Source: Bactrocera neohumeralis (lineage: Eukaryota; Arthropoda; Insecta; Diptera; Tephritidae). Taken from it: 64,000 nucleotides of DNA. The number at the start of each line of letters is the position of its first letter. Within the stretch, counting starts at the first letter, position 1. Position numbers and translations under genes: made by a program. Shown one piece after another: positions 1 to 13,420 of the stretch. A model generated the notes under the pieces. The model did not search any database and had not been told where the DNA came from. It worked only from the letters and a program-made list of their open reading frames with translations. The DNA lies in contig NC_065922.1 of assembly GCF_024586455.1 (NCBI RefSeq), forward strand, positions 620,001 through 684,000. The letters are read 5' to 3'.

Positions 1-3000
1 ACCCACTACAAATACGAAATATATGCCTGAAAAACTAGCATACAAAGAAGGGAATTTAAATAACAAATTTAAATCAATTTGTGTGTGGAACGGCGACCGT
101 TCGAGAAGACAAGCAGATGCAGTTTCTCCGCCCGCCCTTCAACGGGCGAAAATACTCCGTTTGGCTTTCATCTATTACAATATTTATTTATTTATCAACT
201 GGATCAAGTTGACCCGGCAACAGTAATAACAACAATAGGTCTCAGTAACAACAAATGCGATTGGCACTCAATGCACCCATTGTTGCCTATTTGTGGGCGA
301 TCTTTGTTGGCGAGGCCTGAGTGCCCCGCCTGAACTCCAAGTGCTTCCATCGCTATGCATTCTTCCTGAATTTTTCAATTGGTGCGATGAATACGGTGCT
401 TTTGTTGTCGGAGCTGATTGTTTACTTTATGACTTTTTGGTTTAGTAGCGGCACCTCGTCGTTATAATTCATGAACTTTCTCACTTTTTGAGAATTTGTC
501 AAACTTTCAGTTACCTACTATTTATTTCGCTGTTGGTGGGGTCTACAAATATTTTTACAGAATTTCCACAACTAGTTAGGGAACTGTTTTCATTTCTCAT
601 AAAATATATTTAGAATTCCGATACAAAGTATCTTGACACAATTATGGTGGCAACTTGTCCAACGAGTTCGCTCAGGTTACCACTGTCACTGTTGATTTTT
701 TTGTGGAAAGCATAACAGAAAAGAAAACGGTATATGTGTGAAACGGATCTTCTAAATTTCAAGCAAATTGCTACATGAATAGTCTTGTAGAAATCGTTGT
801 TTCATCATATTTTTTTTCATTTCTTTAAATAAATATATGTTCGGAAGAGCTGAAGATTTCAGGCATACGGGTCCCATTTGGCTTAGCGAGTTCTCGCGGT
901 TTTCTCATGTCACTCAATGCATCCATTTCCAATCACATCTCCACTTCTTCTGCCGCCGTTTCAATGATCGGGTCTTGATGTTTTCCATTCGCTTGTTCAC
1001 TAATTTGTGGCCGCAACATTAGCACATCATCAAGAGCCATGGAGCACATTCAAATGATCAGCAACACACATAAAAATCGCCATTAAAATTGACAATAAAA
1101 CTCGTCTCCGAAAAGAAGAAAGAATACGACAGCAAGAAAGATCACTCAATTTGTTAAGCGCAGAAGAAATAAGCAAATTGAAACACGAGAAAAGTAATGG
1201 AGTTTTGGTACATATTTGTAGCAAGTAGAACGAACAAGCGACGTGCAATAAGTGTCATGCTGCTGCAGATGCTCCAGACAGCCAGCGACCCCGCAGTTTT
1301 CCGTCGCTGCGGCAGCGCGGCTCCGGAGAGCGCGCCCCTTGAGTTTATTTCTCATTTTATTTCCTCACGAACGACTCTGCACTGCTGGCTCTTATCACTG
1401 TGCTGCTCTGTTTCTTATTGTTGTTGTGGGTGTTTCTACGAAACCATTTCAAATGCTAATAACGTTTGAGTTTTATTTGTAAGTCATAAATTTTCAATAA
1501 TTACAAAAGCATTCGCAGATGAATCGAAGATTGCGTCTTATCAGCAACACGGAGTATAAATCCGCTTAAAATGGAATGCAACAACAACGCGCATGCACAT
1601 AAGCACACATGTGTGCTTTGGTGTATGAGAAGTCGACTCGGCCGCCGGGGTGGCGAGGGCACCAGCCGACTGCTGTACAAGCGGTTAATTGACTTTATTG
1701 CCGCTGATGTGCACATTTAATATTTATTGTTTTTTGTTTTTATTATGATTTTAGTCGATTATGCTGAAAATCCCCAAATAATAAGCCACAGCGCTGCCGG
1801 CTGCTGCTTAACATAGAATCTCCAACATCCGCGGCGGGGGAACGCATCTTGTGAGATTTATGCATTTCGTAATGCAAGGGGCCCGCGCCCCCGCTGCAGC
1901 ATTTGTGTGCACTGCCGTAAAGTGTGCACATGCATATGTATGTGTGCTGGGTAAAATATTTTATGGCGGTGGCCTGTTACCCCCGAATACCGCAGAAGGC
2001 AATATGCAATGTCAAGAGCTCCAGACCCATGCTGCAGATGCGATCGCTACTCTCGGCGATCATCGGACTTCTCTTCACCGTTTCCCTTGTATTACAAGTT
2101 TTAATATTGGAAATGAAAGCTTTACTGCTATATGTTTATAAATGCTCTTACTCCCCACCGTTGAGACACATGCCACATGTACTTATGCATTTCATTGGCA
2201 TCTGTTCGTAGGAAATAATAAAAGTTCTTCGCACCTTCAATCGTTTATCTTCGCGGTCGTTGTTATGGTTAATAAATATCTATTTCGTTGTTTTATAAAC
2301 CATAAAATTTGTGCGAGTATTAAATAAAATCAAAAGTAATCGGTTACAAAGTGAGACAAACGAGTCCGGCATGAAGGCGTGGGACACGATGAGGAACCCA
2401 TATTTGTCTTCAAATGAAATTAAATTTGAATGAATTTCAAAAATAATAATTGATCAACCATTTTTGATTAACGGCAGAAAGCTGAACCGTAGTGCCGTTA
2501 TTGGTTACGGAAAACAAGAACAACGCACGCACAAATAACTTAGAGATTTTAAGAGTCTGACTGAGTTGAGGTTTCGTGATTGCACACACAGGCCTTACAA
2601 CAACCCGATTTTCATGAAAATCTGTGTCGAATTCTCTCCCCTTTTCAGCACATATAAAATGCGGCACTTTCACGAGGCGGTCTGGTTTTTAACGAGCAAT
2701 AGGAAGAACTAAAATTACCAGTGCGGGCGCTGAGAAAGCGGCGCGGCGCGTTCTTCAATCCGAATGTGTATTTCCAAACATGTTAATGCCCCATTCAATT
2801 TTATTTAGCATAAAAACCTAAACAATATTATTGTTAATTAACGCTGACTGCTCCGCTACAAGGCCCAGCATATGCTCTGGGGATATTTTCGTGTACATAT
2901 GAGCGTGTATGTGTGTGCGGCTAGGTATACTTCCGAAGTGTCCGCTCATGCCACTCTAATTGGACTGGATTCTGCGGTATGGATTTCAAAGGGATAAATA

Positions 3001-3573
3001 GAAAAACATCGCTTTGTGGGCTTTGTTGTTGTTTGTGCACTGGCGTCTGCGTTACATATCTATATAATTCTTCTGTTTCATTAATGAAAGTATTTGTTTA
3101 CTTTACGATGAGTCTTTGGCATCAGATGTCTTATGATGAGTTTAATGGGTTTACCTTATCTGCCAAATATTTTGTGGTGGGGAGGAATTGGCATGGTGAC
3201 ATTCAATAACCGTTATTGACCTTAGGTTTCATTGGACCACACATATAGTACGGAACATACAAAACAATGCAAAATTCGAAAATTCCATATTCCAAAATTC
3301 ATATGGAATGATGTATTCATTTTTGTTTAGACTAATTTTACCTTTTCAACCCCAAAAGCTGTAAAAAGAGACTGATCGTTTTCAACAAGTTACACTCTTT
3401 GCCTTTTTTAACCAGCTCTAACAATTTGAAACTTATCTGTCTCTAATTATACCCTAAATATGTTCGAACTCAACGCAGCTACATTGGACTGGTATACCCG
3501 GATTCCAGCCTCCCGAATACTAGGAACTTGAGATTGGTTTGGAGTGGTGCAGGTTCAAACCTCAGGCTTGTGG
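1..3573. other. Intergenic sequence upstream of the gene, no gene seen
   Basis: AT-rich fly intergenic DNA. Open frames here are all under 100 codons, occur on both strands and overlap one another, as chance frames do. No transposon protein, tRNA or long repeat is recognised. Short CA-, TG- and A/T-rich runs are scattered through it. A GC-rich patch at about 1270-1350 gives overlapping frames on both strands and is not convincing as coding. Confidence 0.6.
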
Positions 3574-4258
3574 CTTTCTTATTCTTCTTCTTTACGCTTA
3601 CGCGGTTATAGCCGAGCTAACAACAGCGCGCCAGTCGTTTCTTCTTTTTGCAATGTGGCACCAATTGGAGATTCCAAGCGAATCCAGGTGCTTCTCCACC
3701 TTGTCTTTCCAACGGAGTGGAGGTATTCATTTTCCTCTGCTTCCTCCGCCAGATGCCGCGTCGAATACTCTCAGAGCTTCGTCCATTCGGACGATATGAC
3801 CTAGCGAGCATAGGCTCTGTCTTTCAATTCGTTGAATTTTGTCAATGTCGTCGTATCGAACTTTTCTCTCGAAAATTCGTAACGTCGACTCGTCAGATAT
3901 TGTCATCGGTGCCTCTGCACCATATAGCAGGACTTGAACAATGAGTGACTTATAGAGTTTGGACTTTGTTCGTCAAGAGAGGACTTTGCCTCTCAGTTGC
4001 CTACTTATTCCGAAGTAGCACCTGTTAGCAAGAGATATTCTGCGTTGGATTTCGAGGCTGTTGTTGTTGATGGTGTTAATGCTGGTTTCAAGATAGACGA
4101 ACATACCATTTCGAAATTATGAGGGAGCCAAGTCGCGAGTGCGACGACTGTTTGCTTGTTGACAGGAGATATTTCGTCTTGTCCTCGCTCACTACATATA
4201 TCCAATCTGGAGAAAGCAGAAAGAGAAAGCAGCGCGGTTGTTAAGGCCAATGATATAA
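3574..4258 (-). mobile_element. RTE-clade LINE, 3' fragment (copy 1, 5'-truncated)
   Basis: On the minus strand this is the 3' end of the same LINE family as the copy at about 58771-61650. The shared stretch starts at the tail, which reads (CTT)n on the + strand (about 3581-3593), continues through 'agccgag' and 'aacaacagcgcgccagtcgt', and stops at about 4258 where similarity to the other copy (about 59487) ends. It would encode only the C-terminal part of the ORF2 protein, downstream of the reverse transcriptase active site, and is broken by indels. One deletion lies near 3850-3860, where this copy joins sequence that is spaced differently in copy 2. Loss of the 5' part is the usual outcome of target-primed reverse transcription. 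It sits about 2.7 kb upstream of the gene's leader and is a dead fossil with no coding capacity. Confidence 0.85.
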
Positions 4259-6949
4259 ATTTCTTTCTTTTAAGAAATACTTAAGTTTTATTACTCGTCC
4301 TCTTCACTGTTTGCTTATTGTATAGTGGCAAAATTGGCTGATTTATGACCCGCTGGACTTTCTGCTCGCTGATGAATTATATGAGTACAATAAATAAAAT
4401 CGGGCACTGCCCTTAAATAGAGACATCAAAAATTGTTCATAAGTTTCACATTCGATTGATTGGGTGCAAGAGCTTTATGCCAGATGCGCGAGTCTACTCA
4501 AGAGTTACGAAATCCAAGAGAAGCAATACTTACATAAGCACTTCGAAGACTGGCAGGGTATCGAAGCCGCTAATGAAGGATAACTCTCGGTGTTGCTGCA
4601 TTTGGGCCAAGCGAAGTTGAGGCGGCAGTTTACAAGTACGTGCACACCGATACAAAGAGCTTGTCTAGACGCCGAAACAGTCATACAAGCATATTTGGTA
4701 AGGAACACCGGTTCAATCGTTGCCATTGCTTTGTACTAGAAAGCTACGTCCTGGGCGCAGTGTATGTATGGGATAGGACAATTACACTTAATAATTGTAT
4801 GTCATTACTAGCGAATACCTAATCATCTCGCTATAGTCGCACTGATCCCAGTAGACTTTCCGCTGAATTGTGTCTGTGGGCTCGCCAAGTGCAGGCTTGG
4901 AGATTTAACAGCAGCTTGAATTAGAAGAAGGAGAATTCTGTCTGTAAAGTAAGCATAGTTTGTAATGGAGGGTATCTGGACTCACATTCACGCGGTCAAT
5001 GGGCACAGCTCCACCCGTGCGCGCCCACATTTTAATATGTGCTTGCTTTGCAGTTATTCTTCTTTTCAGCCACACATACATACATACATAGGCGCATTTG
5101 TAGTAAGTCGGACACTTGTGAAAGCTCATGGTATGAAGTAACCGCATTATCCAGCCTTCTTATTTGTTCCATTCGGCTTTGCGGCGTCGAAGAAGAGCGT
5201 TTGGTTGGTGAGTTGTAAGCCTTCCGATAGACGTTGTACGTTTTGCTGTTGGGAATTTTATTTCGTCGAAATCCCGAGAGGCCTTTGTGCGAACACGTCG
5301 CTAATACTCAGCGCCTTCACGTGTTTGGATGTTCGTTATTTTTATTGTTTTCGGTGTAAGTGCTTGGACCGAGCTTGCTTGTGACTTAGGTTGAGTGGTG
5401 AGCACCAATCGCCGTGCCCCGCAGAAGAAGTGGTTGACTTGCTCAGTTGCTTTGGTGTTAGCAACAGCTTACCCGTTTGTTACATTCTTTCGCCGCGTTT
5501 CTTCAAGTTTGCCGTTGATATTTTGGTATCCAAAAGCATAAAAAATTAAAATGAAAATCCCGAAATACCGTAAAACCCACAACTCGCTGGCGCAGCAGCG
5601 GAGGTTCGCTTGCGTTACGAAATTATGTGCTGTTGCAGAAATTGCTTACGTCACGCTCATAGACCTCATCAAGCGCGTATCGATTGGCCTTCACCTGGGT
5701 GGCCGTTCGCACAATCCAGGCTTGTGCCGAAGATGTTGCGCCGCTCTGGGCGCGACGATTCATCTAATATTAGACAATGACGTAGCACAATCGCCGGGCC
5801 ATTTGCTTGCCTACGATGTGGGTGGTAATTGGTGTAAATGTTGTTCTTCTTCATCAAAATATAAATCCCGCAATTTTAGTTGCAATTCAAGGGTCGCTGT
5901 AGTAACAATAAATGATTTGCTTTGTTGAGGGCCTCATGTTCAGATGTGCGAATGTATCAATACTCACATTACTGTGGATGGTTGATACCAAAATATGATA
6001 CACTTTTTTCCCTTAGAAGCTTGACTATTTCTAAATTAACATCGGGAAGCGACCGCAAGCCTCGGAGTGGTTTTATGTGATATAAAGCGGGTTTCAATGT
6101 ACATGATAATTGAGCCTGTGAAACATAATTTCAAATTCCGCTAAGCGCGTTGTTGTTGTACTTCGCAGAGTAAACGCTGCGTCACATTCGGCGGGCCATC
6201 AAAAGCCCCACCTTCTTTCAGCTGCAATTAATAGCCAATACATTCATTAATTAAAACCTCGCCAAGTAACAAATCAGGCGATGATTTCAATTGAAGTTTT
6301 TAGTAATAATAACAACAACGCTTCGCGTCCCATCAACCAAAGTTTAACGTTTATTAGCCGGAATCCGGTCAACGCCAGGCGATACGTTTTCGTGATGAAG
6401 CATATTTTACGCCACATTCCAACATCGACACCACAATTGCTGTCTTCGATAATGATTTTAATTGAATGCCAACACATTGTATTCCATTTGCTCACCCGCT
6501 TTCGATTAGCTTGATAATTTCATAAAATTTATTGATACGTTTGTTTGTTGATTAGCCTTGATTGAAAGCTGGCTCCAAACATTTACACTCAACACCGCTT
6601 TTAGTCAACATTTAGATTGTGGCGGTGGGGGGTCGCGCCGCTCCCAACGAACGTACTAGCACACGTGGGTATGTGAGGGGGAAGATACAATTGGGGATGG
6701 CGTGCGGCGTCTGGCACTCAGCGTACAGAAAATCGGGCCACATACTCCATATATGCATGGATTTTAATCATGAGGAGCTTATATCAATTTCCAATTGCTT
6801 TCTTTTCTAGGTTAACAAATGATTGAATGTAGTTTTGATCTACTTTTGACGGTGCGAGTGCCAAGTGTAACTTATAATCCACCAAAAGCGGCAAAAGGAA
6901 ACAGGAGAACAATATTTGCTTTTAATTAAGCCGAAATGCACCAAAAGGG
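4259..6949. other. Intergenic sequence, no gene seen
   Basis: No recognisable coding or RNA gene. It contains a short (CATA)n microsatellite at about 5074-5090. A 125-codon open frame at 5551-5928 (+) has an antisense partner frame and a Cys-rich composition without any family motif; I treat it as chance. The GC content rises toward 6950, where the promoter/leader of the downstream gene begins. Confidence 0.55.
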
Positions 6950-7672
6950 CTTTTGAAAAACGCGCGTCCGCCCTCGCAATCGCTTAAGGACTGAACGGAG
7001 ATGCCGGATCATTTGCAGCGTCTGCAAACGGAGAATTTCCCTGTGAATTAATTGGCAGTGAAAAACAAAAACCGATGAGAATTAAAAATAAGAAACGCGG
7101 ATTTTAAATTTATAGTGCAACGCGTGCGGAAAACGTCAAATAACACATCTGTAGGCGTGCACGCGGCAGATAAACTCGTGTCTTCGCGAGCGGTTGGCGT
7201 AGAAATTCGCACATTTTCCCTTTTTAATTACGAATTCGCGCAGCGTCAGCGATATTTGTGCGAGCAAATTCGCCGTGAAAAAAGCGCGCAGTAAATTTCG
7301 AATTACGAAAAATAAAAGAATAAATAAAAGCGACGAAAGAAACCAAAAATAAAAGAAAAAACATGTTTATAATAAATATATTCGCGGTGAGTGAAGAGGA
7401 GAGTTCGGAGCGCGCAACAGCAGAATAGCGAGATATGCTCTTGAAAGGCGATTTTTAATTCGATTCGCCCCTTTCCGGTGTTACAGTCAGAGCAATAAGC
7501 GACTGCGGAATTATAAAAACAAAAAGCTCAAATTAATTAAAGTAATTTTAATAAAACGTATACAAGACGCGGCTGCGCGATGTACGCAGCGAGAGGCGAT
7601 ATTGAGAAGAATTAAGAAATGAATTAATTCAGCAAACAAATCTGTAAAAGTAACAGCAAGAAATACATCAAA
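6950..7672 (+). promoter_or_regulatory. Putative promoter and 5' leader with several upstream ORFs
   Basis: The stretch is rich in CpG and A/purine runs on the + strand, as fly 5' leaders usually are, and runs straight into the start codon at 7673. I see no clear TATA box and cannot place the start site. Short upstream ORFs lie at 7363-7428 (21 codons plus stop), 7435-7458, 7580-7615 and 7619-7627 (only two codons plus stop, in frame with the main start). A GTGAGT at 7387-7392 could be a donor, so the leader may itself be spliced. The multiple uORFs suggest translational control. That is inference from the layout alone. Confidence 0.45.
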
Positions 7673-7818
7673 ATGACTATGAAATCAATGAAATACTCCG
7701 ATTGTGATACAATCATGGACGGTTATAATCCAGTGCCACCGCCATTGCCGCGCCGGGTTCCGCCCGTGCGAAACATCTACGCCGAACCATTTGCACACGA
7801 ACCCAACCACTCAAGCAG
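7673..7818 (+). CDS. First coding exon of an unrecognised gene (proline-rich N-terminus, partial)
   Basis: The ATG at 7673 has an excellent fly start context (ATCAAAATG) and follows an in-frame stop at 7625-7627, so it is the first main start. Reading on gives 48 codons plus two bases (the split codon begins AG), then CAG|GTAAAT at 7819, a strong 5' splice site. The peptide starts [20 protein letters not shown]. Residues 20-31 carry a proline-rich patch, [12 protein letters not shown], of the type bound by SH3 domains (PPLPRR core). There is no signal peptide or membrane segment, so this end is probably cytoplasmic or a cytosolic tail. No family is recognised and no next exon is identified in the window. 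The first intron would therefore exceed 56 kb, typical of large neuronal or developmental fly genes. Alternative readings: a short chance ORF, or one of several alternative first exons. The Kozak context, donor and 5'-leader composition together favour a real exon. Confidence 0.6.
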
Positions 7819-10800
7819 GTAAATTCCAACTCTTCTCTTGGCTTTAAATTTCCTTTTAGAAACAAACGAGATTTTCAGGGCGAGGCCAATATATGTATAT
7901 GCGCGTATGGTAGGTGATCTTGACAGCAATTCGACTTTGAAACAATTACATTTAAAAAACAAATTGGCGCGTTTAAATATAATTTCAGAGATAATAATTT
8001 TGTTTGATCGCACCTTGCACTCAGTCACAAGGCTTTTCGCGTACAGGTGAGGAAGCATTTCGAAACTATAAAAAATTGATATTTGAGGAGAATGCGAATG
8101 TCTGCTGATAACAATCTTGTGTTTTTTAAAATATGCACCTACAATTTTACCGTTGTTTTGTCGCATGTTGTGGCAAGTGCGGACAGTTAAACTACTTGAA
8201 ATTTATGCTATTGAACCGCGGTGAACATAAAACACGACCGACCGACCGAAGGCGCTAGACAACGCAGCGCTGGAATGCCGAAAATATGCACATTTATTTA
8301 GCGCGCGTTGCGTTTCAGGTAGACGGCACGGCGCAGCGTTTTTGAAGCAGGCGGAAGCCATAAAACGCCAATGCTGAGGAGCGCGGCGCATGGGAAAGGA
8401 ACACCAGCGCGATCAAAGTGACTGTGAACTTGCTACTGCCATAAAAAAGTGAAAAGCGGCGCGAAAAACCAGCGTCAGCGGCAGCCAAAGAGTGTTCTAA
8501 GCGCACGGCGGCACAATTTTTGTGCACGAGTGCTTGTTGTGCGCCGCCTTTAGTGAGCTGTAGTTGAAACAACTACCGTCTTGACTGCTGGGCACAATTT
8601 AAGCTCACTTGCAATGCAGCGGCATATATTGATCGACCCTTGCGGCACAGCTGCTCGCAAAGCGCGCTGCAAGGGCACTGCTGGCCTCCATTTGTTCGCA
8701 CCTGGAAGTGCAGTGGCACATAAAGTAAGCGCACGGTTGCCCAGTGCGACGACGGAAAGTCAGAGAGTTAAAAATACGAATGTGTGTTTTTGTTTACGGG
8801 GGTGCAGGACCCGAGTGCAGCACAACAGAAGGCAAGAAGCAACAACATTCAAAGGGATTACGCTTTCTGCCCGACTTGTCAAGGGCTTCGGCGCGGCTCA
8901 GTTTCTTTCTCGATTTCGAACTCAATGCCTGCGAGCAAGTACAAACCCCATTCATGTGCATATATACATATGTACATGTGTACTTATGTGCAAGTAGCAA
9001 TTGTTGTTATGTGTAAAATAGGGCACGTGTTCCCGTTACGCGCACCATTTCGACAGTTAACAAAGCTAAATGAAAGTTTATAGGAAGCGCGTGCTGAAGC
9101 CATCGACCAAGCCGAGAGTGCCAGCGGGGAGGGGGCAGGTTAAGAGGCTCGGATGAAAGCAACCGGGCGAGAGGGCAAAAGGGTGGTTGAGGCACGGCCT
9201 TTGTGAGTGCCCGCAGGGAAGGTAACCATTCGTAGGATAACGAGCACATAAGCAATATGGCAAATTAGCCGAACTCAGTGCCATAAAAAGGCAACAACAA
9301 ATGTGTACAAATGGGCGTACAAAAACAAATATAAATATAATAAAAGCGAAATAACAATGGCAACATATTACAACATTAGCGACTATTAGAGAAAATCCTT
9401 TCGGCTATACATAAACACGTTTTCGATGCGTGGAAGCGACGGACACAAAGAACGAAGACGAGGAATTTAATGAAATGAGAGAAGAAATATGGGAAGTGCG
9501 GCACATAAAATGAGGGCATTGCCTACTGAACCTAAATGCCATTAAGGGATACTTAAGGATATTATGTAAATTGGTGAATTTATTTGTAGCTATTCAAATA
9601 AATGATGGAGTGCCTCATATTCGTTCACGCACACAGGCTTATATGTGCCCTGATATTGTTAAAGACACAGAATACTTATCAGTTCGCATTTATATGTACC
9701 TATTAGCCAGGACACGTGATGAATGCAAAATTGTAATGAACTCGAAATTATTCTTTTTTCAGTCGAGAGTATGGAGCCTGTAAATAGTTCCTACGAAAAG
9801 TTGACCACACATGCGCATTTTAAACAAGCTATAACTTCCACATGGGATATATAATAACAAACTTCCTCTTTTTTGAATATCCAATTTTGACCTTTCACTC
9901 CACAAGAACCTTAGGTTCCTGTAAAACAAAGATTGAAATTTAAATTAAGCAAACAAACTTCGTTTTTACATAAAACGAACAATTCTTAGTATCCTCAGAA
10001 AAATTACCATAAATTAATTATTTTTAAACCGCTTAGCCCAATCTACAACTTCGCGTGTTCCATTCCCGAATTCCACGATGTTACCGTATATATTGTCTGA
10101 AAGAACGTAAGAGTCTGTCGGAATGTAACGTCTTTGATTATGCTGCCGAGTATGTGTCCCTTTGCATAATTTCAATTAGTTCAGTGTGTGTTTCCGTGTC
10201 TTCCACCGCTGCCTCCGAAGCATTGCTAATTGACATTTTGTGAAACGGTTAATTCCCAGGAAATTGTACCGACATTTTGCCAATAAATGGGGTTCAATCG
10301 GGAAGTCAATTAAGATGGACAACGCTCATTCCTTCAAGCGCATCATCAAATGCCCGAAAATGTGCAGAAAAGTGACAAGCGGCGAATTAATCAAGATACA
10401 ATTGAATTCCCGGGAAACGGCCGGCTAGCAAAGCAAAAAAAGCTGGTACTGTGATTTTGTGGGAGAGTTTTCAAAAAACAGAGCAAGCAACTCTGGCGTC
10501 CACACAAATACATTTACATATAATTAAAAGTTAATGAGCAACTTCCCGCTGACAAATAGGAATGCAGCCAAATTGGTCGTAGTCTTTGCGGAATGCGTTT
10601 TCTTAGGACTTTCTACGTGCCCCAGTGTGTTGGAAATGAGCATTTAAGTGACAATTGAATTTAAAAAAGAGAACTGTGGTAGCAAAAGCAAAAACAACAA
10701 AGGCACAAACGCTGCTGAGGCTGTAGGCCCGCATCTGTCACTAATTGCGCTTGTCCGCTCGAGCGCTGCGGCTCAGGTTGGTCGCGAGGGGCAAGCGGTT

Positions 10801-13403
10801 AACATATTTTTACGAGCCTACAACATGAAAAGCCCTATTAATTTCCTCTTCGGTGAACATTTTTGGGTTACATATTAAACAAATGCCATAAAAGGCAGAA
10901 GCGCGCGCTGATCGGGGCCGCTGGCCAGCAGAGCGCGACATTCTTGTTTAATTGGAAATGTAATACCACAACATATTTTTGTTCGAAAAATGTCATAAAC
11001 AAAAAATATTAAACCTGAAACGAAATGAACAAATGTGGTACCAAAGAGGAAGGGTGGATCGAAGATGCTGAACACACGGCAAACAGCAGGGAATTCGTCG
11101 CCACACTGTCACTTGGCTCTGTGACTCGCCAACGACTGTGGGCAGGAACGGCTTTCGGTGCAGGGCGATAGGCGTGTAGGCCGAGTGATGGCTGGTGATA
11201 GCGGTATTTCAACACGTGCTTTGGGGTTAGCTTAATACCAAATTAAGACTGCCGTCATGCAGTTCCCTGGAGCCGGAGATATCGTTTTTGGTGAGATTTT
11301 TAATTATTGCCATCACTACCATGTGTATGCCGCAGCGGGGGTCCGATGCTTTTATCACACGCATATAAAAATTAATAAAATCAGATGGTTGGATAAGCCA
11401 AGCTCCATTTTACGGCTTTGTGCTGTTGAAGTTATGGTCATGTGACAACGGGAACAATTCAATTGATTTTTCAGAAAAAAATTAAGCCTGATTGGGCGTA
11501 GCGTCGCTCAGCATGCCTTGTCGCTGAGCTGTTGTCAGACTCATCGCTGGAAACTGGGACAATCCGACTGACATGTCAACGCCACATTCGTACAGCAATT
11601 GCTGGCATTAGCGCCTCCGCATGATTGTCAGCTTCACATTTTGCTTGCAACCAATTTTCATGCGTATGTGTGTCTATGTGAGCTTGGGTCTCGTGCGTGC
11701 GGATGCATAAATGACAGTTACGTTTAATTGTCAATTTGATAAATCAAGCATTGCCGTAATAAATGCAACAAACCGTCTTCACGCTCGTGAGTCTTATGTG
11801 CAACGACGCATCTGTTGCGCTCAGCTGCACCCCTTGCACGAACACACACACTCGCTTGCGTGACGCAATCGTGTGGAAACGCCTTTCTTCGTCTTCTTTG
11901 GTCTGCGTTCTTATTGTTATTATTTCTTAACGAGCAACTCAAGTGTGCTTAATTAGCATATGGGCTCCGGCCGATCGGCCAGTGTGCAACCGCTGCTGAG
12001 TGAATTGAATAAGGGTTAATAAAAATTTAAAAGCATATTGTAATATTTATAGGCATTTGTTTAAAGGATTGCTACTTCAATACTCCTCCTCTTTCTACGT
12101 TTGACCGTCTGCATAACGGTACACGGGTGAGAAATGGGTCCTTGACTTTGATATTTTAATCTTAATGAAATTGAGTTCAGTGAAAGTACTTACGTTACGG
12201 GACAGAGTTTCCATGCCGAAAATATGCACTAAAAAGTAGTTCTCTTTGTGGAGACTGAGCACATTGCTCTCTCACCTCGTCTTTGACGGACGGACGCAGC
12301 CGCAAGAGAATAGTCATTAATCCTCTTAATTAACATAGAACATTCCATTTCCCCGTTGGATACTTCCAATGACGAAATTTGCATTTCAAATCATCGGGAC
12401 GATGACAACATCAATCAGCAACAAACAAGAGGCGATGAAACACGAAACGAGACTTGCTCGTGCCAATATGCCCGAACACACATACATATGCATTAAGATA
12501 TACACAAAAGCGCAAATGCAAAGCTGGCTATGGTTTTGGAAGCTGCACGAGTACCACAAGGAACTGATATTCTGCTTTGCTCTAATCACGTGCTTGACAG
12601 CGGGCTCCGCAGCCAGACAGCCTGCTCGTCCCAGAGATGGGAAGACTGAAATCAAATTATAGCAAATTTGAATGGGAGAATTCGATTAAATGCAAATCGA
12701 TCGGAGATGACGAAGATCTCGTGCGCCCCGACAAAGAGAGACGCCCAGTGCGAAAGCAGAAAGAAAGAGGAAAAGGGAATACAAAATATGCGAAAAGAAT
12801 AAAGCAGCTACACAGCTGGCTGGCTTGGGAGGCCTAGACCGTCGAGGCCGTTGAGCCGAAGAGCCGAGCCTGCCGATGTGTGAATTGCTGTGACGCGAGT
12901 TGCGGCAAAAATGAGAAAAATGCAGGATTTATTGCAGCGTAATGCGAATGTAATTGCATTAATTTTATTGAGGCGCTCCCCGGGCAGCGTACGCACGAAC
13001 ACACCCGAAGTGATGAGGCTGAGTGCATTTTCGCAACGGCAGCAAAAACAAAGGAAATAACGGGCTGTGCGCTGCTTTCATTGCATTCGACCTGCCAGTG
13101 GAATCTGCGCGCTATGTTATGAATTTTAAATTGCTTATGCACTCACTCACACACACATACACATGTAAATATTTCGCAACAACACATGGAGGTCTAGAGC
13201 GAAGAATCGCGACTGCCTGCGGAAGGGTGCAACCGCTTCGCAATGTGGCACCGCTTACTTGACACAGCAAGCGGCGGTTAATGCGTACAGATTTATGCAA
13301 ATGTGTCTGTGTTGGTGCCGCTAAACAGTTTAGCACTTTCAGCGGTTGCAGCCGATATGTTGGGTATAAAACAATGACACCGGGCACAAAATTCCACACA
13401 AGC

Positions 13404-13420
13404 CACACACACACACACAC
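13404..13420. repeat. (CA)n microsatellite
   Basis: An uninterrupted CA dinucleotide run of about 8 units, typical of fly non-coding DNA. Confidence 0.9.

Noticed and set aside
3551..3561. GGTTCAAACC, resembling a tRNA B box
   Set aside because: No matching A box or cloverleaf arms around it.
5551..5928. 125-codon + frame upstream of the gene
   Set aside because: Cys-rich without a motif, with an antisense open frame; no promoter or splice signals are recognisable.
6795..6815. CTTTCTTTTCTAG|GTTAAC as a recursive splice site
   Set aside because: It lies upstream of the gene's first exon, and GTTAAC is a poor donor.
8020..8052. ACAG|GTGAGG as a recursive splice site
   Set aside because: The preceding sequence is not pyrimidine-rich and the site lies only about 225 bp into the intron.
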